From NCBI GenBank assembly GCA_002502245.1, contig DAPW01000005.1, positions 53,548 to 106,692 of the forward strand: 53,145 nt of DNA. Reading direction: 5' to 3'. Each line of letters opens with the position of its first letter. Position 1 is the first letter of the stretch. The position numbers and the translations under genes were made by a program. Shown here in pieces: positions 26,455-35,740 of this stretch. The notes under the pieces were generated by a model. The model was not told where the DNA came from, made no database searches, and saw only the letters and a program-made list of their open reading frames with translations. This stretch comes from Methanoregula sp. UBA154. GTDB lineage: Archaea; Halobacteriota; Methanomicrobia; Methanomicrobiales; Methanospirillaceae.

Positions 26455-27941
26455 GTCTTTTCCCTCAGTAGTCTGTTCATGCCGGCGATCATCGCCTCAA
26501 CACTTGCCATGATGATGTCGGTGCGGGCGCCGCGTGAAGTAATTATCTTCCCGTCCTTACTTAATCTTACTGTCACATCGACCAGTGCGTCCGTTCCACC
26601 CCGTATTGCATTGACGTGATATTCTTCGAGCCGGATATCCGCGACATCGGCTACGCATTTCCGCAGCACTTCCATTGCGGCATCCACCGGCCCGTCACCG
26701 GTTGCCGCGCCGGTCATCTCCTGCCCGTTCACAACAAGGGTAACGGATGCCGTCGGGATCATATTACTGCCGGAGACCGCGGTGAACTGCAGCATCTTGA
26801 TGATCGGCTTGCACTCGATCGCAAGTACGGCATCGGCCACTGCCATCAGGTCGGCATCCGTGACTCGTTTCCCGTCGTCGCCCAGTTGTTTGATCCGCTT
26901 GACGATCTCTTTCACCTGATTCTCGTCCGCACGGTAATTCATTTCTTGAAGCGCCGCTTCGACCGATGCAGAACCCGAGTGTTTACCCAGCACGATCCTC
27001 CGTTTTCGGCCTACCTGTTCGGGTCTGACCGATTCATACGTGGACGGTTCCCGGATCACGCCGTGGGCATGGATGCCGCTTTCGTGGGTGAAGGCCATCT
27101 CGCCCACGATTGCCTTGTTCACGGCAAGCGGGACTCCCGTATGGCGGGACACAAGGCTGGACAACTGGTAGATCTGTTCTTTTTTTATCTGCGTACGGTA
27201 CTCATACAGCACCTCGAGCGCCATTACGACTTCTTCGAGCGGGGTGTTACCTGCCCGTTCTCCGAGACCGTTCACCGTTACATGGGCACAGGATGCGCCG
27301 TGTCGTAAGGCTGCCATCGTGTTGGTAACGGCAAAACCGAGGTCGTCATGGCAGTGGATCGACAACGGCGCTATCTTTGCAAGGGGCGGGATGAACACTG
27401 CCACTTTTTCGGGTGTCAGCAGACCTACCGTATCGCAAAAACAGAGCCGGTCGGCACCATGGTCTATCCCGGCCAAAAACAGTGACCGAAGATATTCCTG
27501 ATCTGCCCGGGACGCGTCCTCACCAGATAGTTCGACAATGAGCCCCCGGCTTTTCGCATACTCCACAGCATCCACCGCCATCGCGGCAACTTCGGCTCGG
27601 CTCTTGCGCATCTTCTTGGCGATGTGCAGGTCGCTGACCGGGACAACAAGGTGGATCGAATCAGCCCCGCAATCCGCAGCATAGTCAATATCGACACGGA
27701 GGGCACGGGCAAATGTACAGATCTCTGCTTTCAGCCCGGCATCAGCGATGATACGGATTGCATGCCGCTCACCATCTGATGCTGCAGCAGAACCCGCCTC
27801 GATAACATCAACACCGATATCCGAGAGCCTGGATGCGATCTCAAGTTTCTGGTCCGGGTTTAACGAAACACCCGGGGTCTGTTCCCCGTCCCGTAACGTG
27901 GTATCTAAAAAACGCAGGTTATTGACAAATAAAGCACTCAC
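26451..27941 (-). CDS. 2-isopropylmalate synthase / (R)-citramalate synthase family
   Basis: 496 residues from GTG 27941. A (beta/alpha)8 DRE-TIM catalytic domain with FLDTTLRDGEQTPGVSLNP and the metal-binding HCHDD, then GNTPLEEVVMALEVL and HESGIHAHGV. The C-terminal LeuA dimer (regulatory) domain starts near residue 370 (VSGSNMIPTASVTLVVNGQE) and gives feedback inhibition by leucine or isoleucine. The family splits into leucine-forming LeuA, citramalate synthase CimA (isoleucine from pyruvate) and AksA. I cannot fix the substrate from sequence. The operon with ilvBN fits both LeuA and CimA. Confidence 0.9.
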   Translation of the reverse strand: MSALFVNNLRFLDTTLRDGEQTPGVSLNPDQKLEIASRLSDIGVDVIEAGSAAASDGERHAIRIIADAGLKAEICTFARALRVDIDYAADCGADSIHLVVPVSDLHIAKKMRKSRAEVAAMAVDAVEYAKSRGLIVELSGEDASRADQEYLRSLFLAGIDHGADRLCFCDTVGLLTPEKVAVFIPPLAKIAPLSIHCHDDLGFAVTNTMAALRHGASCAHVTVNGLGERAGNTPLEEVVMALEVLYEYRTQIKKEQIYQLSSLVSRHTGVPLAVNKAIVGEMAFTHESGIHAHGVIREPSTYESVRPEQVGRKRRIVLGKHSGSASVEAALQEMNYRADENQVKEIVKRIKQLGDDGKRVTDADLMAVADAVLAIECKPIIKMLQFTAVSGSNMIPTASVTLVVNGQEMTGAATGDGPVDAAMEVLRKCVADVADIRLEEYHVNAIRGGTDALVDVTVRLSKDGKIITSRGARTDIIMASVEAMIAGMNRLLREKT

Positions 27942-28085
27942 TCATGGCAAATCACCATGAATAAACGTGGGAAAGAAGAATATAAAAAGATTCGGGCAGT
28001 TTTATAACTGAATCCGGTCATGTCCTGATCGGAGGGGCTATATTTTCCGGATTCCTACTATCCAATAACGTTCCAGAAGATCTTT

Positions 28086-28763
28086 ATGAAACTTTTTGGA
28101 AAATCCGAACCTGCCGGTGTATCCGAATCCTGCGATACCATCAGCCAGCAATGCCGGGAACTGCAGGAAGCAAAGACCCGCGGTGAGCTGGGGGCAGGTA
28201 TTGCCAGGCTCGTCCTCGCCCATTCGCCGGCCGATATCCAGCGGATGAAACGGAAATTTGAGACAAAAGTCCAGGATCTGGCACCTGATTACCGCGAGCA
28301 GCTGACAAAAAAGATCGACGAGCACCTTCTGGGAACATTCCAGCGTATCCGCCTTGCGCAGCAGCAGGGAACGTTCCGCGCCATGCATGCCCCGGTCACG
28401 GAAGGGCAGAGAAAGTACTGGGATATGGTTGCCGGCCAGTGCAGTGAAGAGCAGGGTGTCGATGAGCCGGCGCTCCGCTTCCTGAAATACCTGCTTGCCG
28501 GTTACTGCATGCTCGTGCTTGACGAACCCGGCCACCCGGCCGGAACCCCGTTCCCCGGAGGCGACCGCGTTGAATGTACGGATGGCATATATTATTGTCC
28601 GGTCCGTGAAAAGGCAAACGATGTCGATGCCGCCCTCTGCCCATTCTGCCCTGCACGGCAGACTCCCGGGATCGGGTACCTGCGGCCCCCGACCAACCCG
28701 AGTGAGTCCCGGAAGCAGGAGTTCATCGACAACTGTTACCGCCACCATAACTTCAATGGCTAA
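28086..28763 (+). CDS. DUF2115 (UPF0305) protein
   Basis: 225 residues, ATG 28086. The conserved C-terminal part IYYCPVREKANDV, then ALCPFCPARQTP with a CPFC pair and a third Cys (YCPVRE), followed by a Pro-rich tail and IDNCYRHHNFNG, matches what I recall of the methanogen-specific DUF2115 family. The N-terminal ~90 residues are helical with many Gln and Lys. The Cys residues could hold a metal. It has no known function. It is divergent from leuA/cimA with a ~140-base shared promoter region. Confidence 0.8.
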   Translation: MKLFGKSEPAGVSESCDTISQQCRELQEAKTRGELGAGIARLVLAHSPADIQRMKRKFETKVQDLAPDYREQLTKKIDEHLLGTFQRIRLAQQQGTFRAMHAPVTEGQRKYWDMVAGQCSEEQGVDEPALRFLKYLLAGYCMLVLDEPGHPAGTPFPGGDRVECTDGIYYCPVREKANDVDAALCPFCPARQTPGIGYLRPPTNPSESRKQEFIDNCYRHHNFNG

Positions 28764-29070
28764 AAGGCGGTATTGTTTATTTTTTTTCTGTCGGGAACAT
28801 TTTTTTCCTGATATGATGCCCTTTGCCGCCATACCGGACCCGGGTGAGAGACCGGCCGCCATGTAATGATCCGCTCACATCGTCATTGCAATGATAGCTG
28901 TTCCGGCAGGAAGGCAAAGCCAGAATAGCTGTTCTGAATGCAAAAAAAACATTATTCTGACCTGCAGGTTGTCTGCCCGAAGGTATGATATATGTACCAG
29001 ATACCTATCTCTACTGGTATTTGCCGGTAGTCGCCGGCGACAAAAAGGATCGTGATTGCGGAGCCCGATA
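28764..29070. promoter_or_regulatory. Promoter region of the polyphosphate operon
   Basis: No gene is seen here. A TATA-like GATATATG is at 28987-28994. Just downstream TACCAG (28995-29000) and CTGGTA (29014-29019) form a 6-bp inverted repeat at the expected start of transcription, a plausible repressor site. ppk1 begins at 29071 with GGAGC about nine bases upstream. Confidence 0.4.
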
Positions 29071-31173
29071 ATGGATGTGCACCACCTGACAGCAGATAAG
29101 GCTTCGTTGTATATCAACCGTGAACTGAGCTGGATCCGGTTCAACCGTCACGTGCTGGATGAAGCCCGTGATGAGCACCACCCTCTCCTGGAACGGGTCA
29201 AGTTCCTCGCTATTTTCGCCAATAATCTCGACGAATTTTTCATGGTACGGGTATCCGGCCTCCAGCGGCAGCTGGCAAAAGGCGTTCTCAAATCCCCCCC
29301 GGACGGCCTGACTCCCTCACAGCAACTGGACGCAATACGGCAGATGCTTGTTCCGGAACTCGCAGCACACTGCGATACCTGGCATGAGGAGATACTGCCA
29401 GAGCTCGATGCTGCCGGTATCCATATCCACATGTATGCGGGTCTTTCGGAAAAGCAGAAAGACACCATGCACACATTTTTTGTAAACGAGGTCTTCCCGG
29501 TCTTAACGCCTCTCGCCTTTGACAGCTCACATCCCTTCCCGTTCATCTCCAACCTCTCGTTAAATCTCGCTATTATCGTCCGTGACCAGGCACAAAAGGA
29601 CTATTTTGCCCGGGTCAAGGTGCCCACAAACCTGTTCTCCCGTCTTGTACGGATCCCCGAACCCGATACGGGTTCACGGGCAAAGGACACCGATATTCAC
29701 TTGATCTATCTTGAAGAGATTATCGCAGCACATCTCCCGATGCTCTTTCCGGGACTGGAGGTTGTGGCTGCTTTCCCGTTCAGGATCACACGGGATGCGG
29801 ACCTTGAGATTGAAGTGGATGAAGCATCGGATCTTCTCACCACCGTGGAAGAGATCATGGAACAGCGGGCAAAGGGAAAACCGGTCCGCATAGAGATCGA
29901 ATGTTCCATGCACGACACAATCTGCCATATGCTCGAGAAAAAACTGGGCGTCCATCCCGACATGATCTACCGGGTCGGTCACCCGCTCGGCATGGCTGAC
30001 CTGATGCAGCTCATGTCTCTCGATCGCCCCGATCTGAAGGATGTACCGTTCCTCCCGTCCGTTCCTGATGATCTTGGCGAAGGAAAGGATATATTCGCAT
30101 CCATTAAAAGGAACGATATCCTCCTCTACCACCCGTATGACAGCTTTACGCCGGTTGTCACCTTCCTCCGGCAGGCTGCACAGGATCCGGACGTGCTCGC
30201 CATCAAGATCACGCTCTACCGGGTCGGGTCCAACTCACCCATTGTCAATGCGCTCATGGAGGCACGGCAGAACGGGAAAGCGGTTGCGGCCCTGATTGAG
30301 CTCAAGGCCCGGTTTGATGAAGAGAACAATATCGGATGGGCCCGTGCGCTTGAACACGAAGGTGTCCATGTCGTCTACGGTGTTGTCGGCCTGAAGGTCC
30401 ATGCCAAGCTCTGCATGGTTGTCCGCCGGGAAAAGGATGGGATCCGCCGGTATATCCATATGGGAACCGGCAATTACAATGCCACGACAAGCCGGATTTA
30501 CACGGATTTCGGATTTCTGACCGCAGACCGGGCGATCGGTGAAGATATCGCCCACCTGTTCAATTTTCTGACCGGCTATGCCCGCATAGACCGGTACCAG
30601 AAACTGCTTGTAGCACCGGTATCCCTGCGGAACGGGATCATTGAACGCATTGACCGGGAGATCGAAAACCATACAAGGAACGGCGACGGCCACCTCATCT
30701 TCAAGATGAATGCCCTGGTCGACCCGTTCTGCATTGACGCCCTGTACCGTGCATCGCAGGCCGGGGTAAAGGTGGATCTCCAGGTTCGCGGGATATGCTG
30801 TCTCCGCCCCGGCATTCCCGGCATCAGCGAAAATATCTGTGTCAGCTCAATAGTCGGGAGGTTCCTTGAGCATGCCCGGATCTATTATTTCCATAACGGT
30901 GGAAATGACGAGATCTATCTTGGCAGTGCCGACCTGATGCCACGCAACCTTGACCGGCGGGTTGAGCTCCTGTTTCCGCTCGAGAACCCGGTCATCAGGG
31001 CGGCCATTGCAGCGAGAATCCTGCCGGTGCAGCTGCAGGATACCGTTAAGATCCGGCTCATGCAGGCGGACGGGACCTACCGCCGCACGTGTCCCGCAAC
31101 CGGTACGGAATCCCTGAATGCCCAGACATGGATGGTAGATCACCGGGGATCGTGGTATGACCATACCCGGTAA
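29071..31173 (+). CDS. ppk1: Polyphosphate kinase 1
   Basis: 700 residues from ATG 29071 (an in-frame TTG at 29056 is less likely). It makes polyphosphate from ATP and can run in reverse. The four-domain PPK1 layout is visible: N domain (YINRELSWIRFNRHVLDEA), head domain (VRIEIECSMHDTICHMLEK), and the two C-terminal PLD-like catalytic domains. GLKVHAKLCMVVRREKDGIR carries the autophosphorylated His. RYIHMGTGNYNATTSRIYTD is the second conserved region, with R and K residues for the phosphate. NGIIERIDREIENHTRNG and YLGSADLMPRNLDRRVELL follow. It starts a three-gene operon and overlaps the next gene by 17 bases. Confidence 0.96.
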   Translation: MDVHHLTADKASLYINRELSWIRFNRHVLDEARDEHHPLLERVKFLAIFANNLDEFFMVRVSGLQRQLAKGVLKSPPDGLTPSQQLDAIRQMLVPELAAHCDTWHEEILPELDAAGIHIHMYAGLSEKQKDTMHTFFVNEVFPVLTPLAFDSSHPFPFISNLSLNLAIIVRDQAQKDYFARVKVPTNLFSRLVRIPEPDTGSRAKDTDIHLIYLEEIIAAHLPMLFPGLEVVAAFPFRITRDADLEIEVDEASDLLTTVEEIMEQRAKGKPVRIEIECSMHDTICHMLEKKLGVHPDMIYRVGHPLGMADLMQLMSLDRPDLKDVPFLPSVPDDLGEGKDIFASIKRNDILLYHPYDSFTPVVTFLRQAAQDPDVLAIKITLYRVGSNSPIVNALMEARQNGKAVAALIELKARFDEENNIGWARALEHEGVHVVYGVVGLKVHAKLCMVVRREKDGIRRYIHMGTGNYNATTSRIYTDFGFLTADRAIGEDIAHLFNFLTGYARIDRYQKLLVAPVSLRNGIIERIDREIENHTRNGDGHLIFKMNALVDPFCIDALYRASQAGVKVDLQVRGICCLRPGIPGISENICVSSIVGRFLEHARIYYFHNGGNDEIYLGSADLMPRNLDRRVELLFPLENPVIRAAIAARILPVQLQDTVKIRLMQADGTYRRTCPATGTESLNAQTWMVDHRGSWYDHTR

Positions 31174-32773
31174 TGATATGACCGGCAGGAGCGGGTTGTG
31201 CTGGTATGCCCTGCAGAAACTGCCCGCTCTCCTTGATGCGTTCACCTGCGAGATCGACGGTGTGAAGGAAGCGCAGGACATCGAGTATATCCACCGGATG
31301 CGGGTGGCATCCCGCCGCCTCCGCGCCGCACTCCCCCTTTTCATCAGCTGCTTTCCGGAGAAACAGTACCGGAAATGGATGCAGGAGATCACCAGAATTA
31401 CCCGTGCCCTGGGGGATGCACGGGACGCTGATGTCCAGATCTCCTTCCTGCAGAAATCATTAAAAAAAATACATAAGGATCCTGGTATCAGGGAAAACCA
31501 GTCTCTGGCAGATAAACCATCAACGGAACCTGCCATCCGGTTTCTGCTTTCAGGATTGTTAAAAAAACGCCGTGTTCTCCAGAAACAGGTACTCTCAGCC
31601 CTGGATGAACTGGAAAAGAGCCGCGTAACGGATGATATGCTGCTCGTGTTCGCGACCATGGACCGGGATCGCGCGGCCGCCCGGAAAAAGCCCTGTACCT
31701 GTGGAATTCCCCCGGTATCAGCACTCCGCATCGGCAAACGGCTCTCAGCGTTCCTTGCATTTGAACCATGGGTACTTCACCCGGAAGCAGTTGCAGAGCA
31801 CCATGCCACCCGAATTGCCGCAAAGAAGCTCCGGTACACCATGGAGATTTATGGTTCAGTCTACCGGAACAATCTGAAAAAACCCATTGCGCGGGTAAAA
31901 AAGATGCAGGAGATCCTCGGGGATATCCATGACTGCGATGTGTGGATCGATCAGATCACCGCTCTCCTGTTACGGGAACGCTCACTCCTCCGGTCCGGAA
32001 AAGGAACCAAACGGCCTGATACCACAACCCTGTCCAGTCTCCGGGTCCTGCTCCATGACCGGGAGACCGAACGGAAGCGGCGCTACCGGCAGTATGTGCG
32101 GTACTGGCAGGCACTTGAACGGGTACACTTCTGGGATGAGTTCCGTGCCTCACTGGATACCGGAAGAAAATCTTCTTTCCGCCCTCCGGAATCTTACACT
32201 GATACGGGTGCAGCTGATACAGTCACTGGCCTTGCGGGCATATATCCTGATGCCCGGTCCCACTGCCGGCAGGTAACAGGGCTTGCGCTCAGGCTCTTTG
32301 ATGACCTGCAACACCTGCACAACCTCGGGCCGCACGATCGGTTCCTGCTCGGGTGCGCCGGCGATCTCCATGATATCGGCTGGAAGTACGGCCGGCAGGG
32401 ACATAACCGTCGCGGCGCGGAGATGGTATTTACCGATGAGACACTTCCGTTCGATCTGAAGGAACGCGCTATCCTTGCGTTCATTGTCCTCTCGCACCGG
32501 GGAAAAATCCGGCGTTTTCCCGCTCCGTATCTCGGATTTATATCGCCGGAAAACCAGAAAAAAGCATTCCTGCTTGCTGCTATCCTGCGCATTGCGGACG
32601 GGCTCGATTACCCGCACACCGGATCGGTTCAGGATATCCGATGTGACATCTCTGCTGATGAGGTAAGATGTTCAGTAACCGGATCCGGAGATCTCAGCAT
32701 TGAAAAACAGAGGGCACAGGGCAAAGCCGACCTGTTCCGGCAGGTCTTTGAAAAGAACCTGGTGATACCGTGA
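31157..32773 (+). CDS. CHAD domain fused to a Ppx-type HD domain
   Basis: 538 residues, ATG 31157 (M at 31178 is an alternative start). Residues ~15-320 form a CHAD domain: YIHRMRVASRRLRAALPLF, ITRALGDARDADVQISFL, then in the second lobe HATRIAAKKLRYTMEIYG and VKKMQEILGDIHDCDVW. CHAD domains bind polyphosphate through clusters of basic residues. From ~370 on, the protein shows an HD domain of the type found at the C-terminus of Ppx/GppA: GCAGDLHDIGWKYGRQGHNR, ILAFIVLSHRGKIRRFPAPY and LAAILRIADGLDYPHTG. It probably binds polyphosphate and may act on a nucleotide or phosphate ester. It is coupled to ppk1 and ppx by overlaps. Confidence 0.88.
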   Translation: MTIPGNDMTGRSGLCWYALQKLPALLDAFTCEIDGVKEAQDIEYIHRMRVASRRLRAALPLFISCFPEKQYRKWMQEITRITRALGDARDADVQISFLQKSLKKIHKDPGIRENQSLADKPSTEPAIRFLLSGLLKKRRVLQKQVLSALDELEKSRVTDDMLLVFATMDRDRAAARKKPCTCGIPPVSALRIGKRLSAFLAFEPWVLHPEAVAEHHATRIAAKKLRYTMEIYGSVYRNNLKKPIARVKKMQEILGDIHDCDVWIDQITALLLRERSLLRSGKGTKRPDTTTLSSLRVLLHDRETERKRRYRQYVRYWQALERVHFWDEFRASLDTGRKSSFRPPESYTDTGAADTVTGLAGIYPDARSHCRQVTGLALRLFDDLQHLHNLGPHDRFLLGCAGDLHDIGWKYGRQGHNRRGAEMVFTDETLPFDLKERAILAFIVLSHRGKIRRFPAPYLGFISPENQKKAFLLAAILRIADGLDYPHTGSVQDIRCDISADEVRCSVTGSGDLSIEKQRAQGKADLFRQVFEKNLVIP

Positions 32774-34347
32774 GATCGAAAAAGATCGGCCCGGACGGTC
32801 GGGTTGTCTCATTTGTTGATATCGGGACCAACTCCGTCCGTCTTCTTGTTGTCCGTCTCAACCCGAACCATTCGTACACCATCCTCTCCCGCCAGAAACA
32901 GCAGGTGCGGCTGGGTGAAGGGGAGTTTGAGGACGATGAGATCAAGCCGGAAGCCATGGAGCGGCTGGTGGTGGTCTGCAGGAAGTTCACCGACCTTGCA
33001 CGAACATTCTCGACCGAGGAGTTTGTCGCCGTGGCAACCTCCGCTATGCGGGAAGCGGCAAACCAGAACGCGATCCTGCACCTGCTGCGGCAGGAAGCCC
33101 AGCTGGATGTCCGCGTGATCTCCGGCCAGGAAGAAGCACGGCTGATCTATCTCGGCGTGGCAAGCGGCATTCATATCGGGGACCGGCAGGCATTTTTTAT
33201 TGATATCGGCGGCGGAAGCACGGAGATAGCGGTCGGTACTGACCGGACTTACCAGTATCTTGAAAGTTTCCGGCTTGGAGCTATCCGGCTGTCGAACCTG
33301 TACCTGCCCCGCGAAAACACCGGCCCGGTATCATCCGACCAGTACAAACGGGTCCAGCGCCATGTCAAAAATACCATCATCCATGCTGTGAAGAAGATTC
33401 GCAGCCTGAAACCAGCGATCGCCATCGGCAGTTCCGGCACCGTCATGAACCTTGCCGAGATTGCGCAGAAGGCGATCCACCATACTGGCAGCAATGGCGA
33501 TCCGGTCCTGAGCACAAAAGACTTCCGGAAGGTGATCGATCTGCTCTGCTCCCTCCCGCTCGACCAGCGCCGGAAGGTTCCGGGCATAAACCCGGAGCGT
33601 GCTGATATCATTATCGCCGGGGCTGTAATCCTGGATACGTTCATGAAGGAACTGGAACTCAGTTCTGTCATGACCACAAGTCGCGGCCTGCAGGATGGTC
33701 TTCTCGTGGATTATCTCTCGAGAATGGATGCTTTTCCCCTTCTGGGCGAGTTATCGCCACGGCAGCGCAGTGTGCTCCAGCTCGGCAGGTCCTGCAGGAT
33801 CAATGAAGTCCATGCCAGGACCGTTACGACGCTCGTCCTTGAACTCTTCGATTCTGCAAAGGAGCAGGACCTGCATAATTTCGGTGATACTGAACGCGAA
33901 CTTCTTGAATATGCCACGTTCCTTCACGATATCGGTTCGTTCATCTCGTACACAAACCACCATGCCCATTCCTATTACATGATAAAAAATTCCGAACTGC
34001 TGGGATTCGACCAGAAAGAGATCTCGTTCATGGCCAACATCGCCCGCTTCCACCGGAAAAAAGCCCCGAGAAAAAAGGATCCTGAAGTCATTGATCTCGA
34101 ATCATCCGAGCGGGACGCGCTGATGGTCCTGACCACATTTATACGCCTGAGTGAGAGCCTTGACCGGAGCCATACGGCCCTGATCCAGCGCGTCCGCTTC
34201 TCCCGGGCGAATAAGAATTCAGTTCACCTGGAGGTTGTTGCCCGGGGTGACTGCCAGCTGGAGATCTGGGGCGTGGAAGCGGAAAAGAAGGCATTTGAGA
34301 AGATTTTCGGAAAAAAACTCATAATAAAGAGAATACAGACAGAATGA
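32770..34347 (+). CDS. ppx: Exopolyphosphatase / pppGpp phosphohydrolase (Ppx/GppA)
   Basis: 525 residues, GTG 32770, overlapping the previous stop by 4 bases. The actin-like N-terminal part shows FVDIGTNSVRLLVVRL (phosphate 1), ISGQEEARLIYLGVASGIHI, and FIDIGGGSTEIAVGTDRTY (phosphate 2). The C-terminal part, from ~300 on, holds the HD-type domain (YATFLHDIGSFISYTNHHAH). It releases terminal phosphates from polyphosphate. The length, near 500, matches the long form with domains III and IV. It closes the ppk1-CHAD/HD-ppx operon. Confidence 0.95.
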   Translation: MRSKKIGPDGRVVSFVDIGTNSVRLLVVRLNPNHSYTILSRQKQQVRLGEGEFEDDEIKPEAMERLVVVCRKFTDLARTFSTEEFVAVATSAMREAANQNAILHLLRQEAQLDVRVISGQEEARLIYLGVASGIHIGDRQAFFIDIGGGSTEIAVGTDRTYQYLESFRLGAIRLSNLYLPRENTGPVSSDQYKRVQRHVKNTIIHAVKKIRSLKPAIAIGSSGTVMNLAEIAQKAIHHTGSNGDPVLSTKDFRKVIDLLCSLPLDQRRKVPGINPERADIIIAGAVILDTFMKELELSSVMTTSRGLQDGLLVDYLSRMDAFPLLGELSPRQRSVLQLGRSCRINEVHARTVTTLVLELFDSAKEQDLHNFGDTERELLEYATFLHDIGSFISYTNHHAHSYYMIKNSELLGFDQKEISFMANIARFHRKKAPRKKDPEVIDLESSERDALMVLTTFIRLSESLDRSHTALIQRVRFSRANKNSVHLEVVARGDCQLEIWGVEAEKKAFEKIFGKKLIIKRIQTE

Positions 34348-34396
34348 GGCAGAACGTCCGCTCACCGGAACACTGCCGGTAAAAACGGAGTGATGG

Positions 34397-35740
34397 TTAT
34401 TCTTCCCGCAGCATACGGTCGATCGCATGAGCAGCACTCTTGGCTGCACCCATTGCAAGGATGACGGTTGCTGCACCTGTCGCTACATCCCCGCCGGCAA
34501 ATACTTTCCGCAGCGAGGTGCGGAACTCGTCATCCACCAGTACATTGCCCCGTTTCCCGCGTTTCAGCTCCGGCAGTTCGCTGATCAGCAGGGGATTTGG
34601 TCCCTGCCCGATGGCGGCGATAAACACATCGGCATCGATGGTGAAGGTGCTGCCTGCAATCTCCCGGGGCTCCGGCCTGCCGGAATCATCAGGTGTGCAC
34701 ATCTCCATCCGGATACATTCAACACCGCTCATCACCTGATCGCCGAGGATCCGGACCGGGTTGGTGCACATGACAAAATCGATCCCCTCTTCTTTTGCCC
34801 GCGCGATCTCCGCTCCACGAGCCGGCAGGTCCTCCTCGCGCCGCCGGTAGACCAGGGTCACCCTCCCGCCCAGCCGCAGGGCGACCCGGGCAGCGTCCAT
34901 TGCCACATTTCCCCCGCCGGCTACAACAACACGGCTGCCACGTTTTACGGGCGTATCATAGACCGGGAACCTGTCCGCGTGCATCAGGTTGACGCGGGTC
35001 AGGAACTCATTGGCCGAGTAAACCCCGGGCAGGTTCTCGCCGGGAAGGCCCATAAAGTACGGGAGACCGGCGCCGGTACCGAGAAAAACAGCATCGTAAC
35101 TGAGCAGTTCCCTCGTGCTCACGCTCCGTCCCACGAGGTGGTTGAGCCGGAGAACGACACCCAGCGAGAGCACGGCATCGACTTCTGCTTTCACGATCTC
35201 CTTGGGAAGCCGGAACGCGGGGATGCCGTACATCAGGACACCTCCCGCAGCATGGAGCGATTCAAAGAGCGTGACATGGTAACCCAGCCGTGCCAGCTCA
35301 GCCGAAGCGGTCAGCCCGGCCGGGCCTGCGCCTACGACCGCAACACGCCGGCCGGTGGAGGGTTTTTTCTGGGGCATCACCATCCCGTGGGCCCGTTCAT
35401 GGTCTGCAACAAACCGCTCCAGGGCCCCGATAGCGATGGCGCTGTTTTTGTTGCCAAGGACACAGGCCCCCTCGCACTGGTCTTCCTGCGGGCAGACCCT
35501 CCCGCAGATGGCCGGGAGCATGTTCTGCTCCTTGATGATCACGGCAGCCTTCCTAAAATCTCCGGCCGCGATCTCCCGGATGAATGCCGGGATATCGATC
35601 GTCACCGGGCAGCCCGTGATGCAGAGCGGTTTCTTGCACTGGAGGCAACGATTTGCCTCAAGGACCGCTTCCTGCTCCGTCAGACCGGCATCAACCTCGG
35701 AAAAATCATGGACCCGCTGTTCCACGGGGCGGTCATCCAT
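34397..35740 (-). CDS. NADPH-dependent glutamate synthase-like subunit (NfnB / GltA type)
   Basis: 447 residues from ATG 35740 (MDDRPVEQRVHDFSEVDAGL). I chose this start over 35770 because it gives the usual family N-terminus and an 8-base overlap with the upstream gene. The first ~100 residues hold two cysteine groups for 4Fe-4S clusters: CLQCKKPLCITGCPVTIDIP and CGRVCPQEDQCEGACVLG. The FAD motif is VAVVGAGPAGLTASAELARL, then VVVAGGGNVAMDAARVAL for NADPH. This is the GltD-like/NfnB/SudA fold, which in pairs with the FNR-like subunit next door forms a bifurcating NADH-ferredoxin:NADP oxidoreductase, or a sulfide dehydrogenase. Confidence 0.92.
   Translation of the reverse strand: MDDRPVEQRVHDFSEVDAGLTEQEAVLEANRCLQCKKPLCITGCPVTIDIPAFIREIAAGDFRKAAVIIKEQNMLPAICGRVCPQEDQCEGACVLGNKNSAIAIGALERFVADHERAHGMVMPQKKPSTGRRVAVVGAGPAGLTASAELARLGYHVTLFESLHAAGGVLMYGIPAFRLPKEIVKAEVDAVLSLGVVLRLNHLVGRSVSTRELLSYDAVFLGTGAGLPYFMGLPGENLPGVYSANEFLTRVNLMHADRFPVYDTPVKRGSRVVVAGGGNVAMDAARVALRLGGRVTLVYRRREEDLPARGAEIARAKEEGIDFVMCTNPVRILGDQVMSGVECIRMEMCTPDDSGRPEPREIAGSTFTIDADVFIAAIGQGPNPLLISELPELKRGKRGNVLVDDEFRTSLRKVFAGGDVATGAATVILAMGAAKSAAHAIDRMLREE

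Noticed and set aside
28038..28862. A 274-codon minus frame opposite the DUF2115 gene
   Set aside because: Antisense shadow. The plus-strand protein has the conserved Cys motifs.
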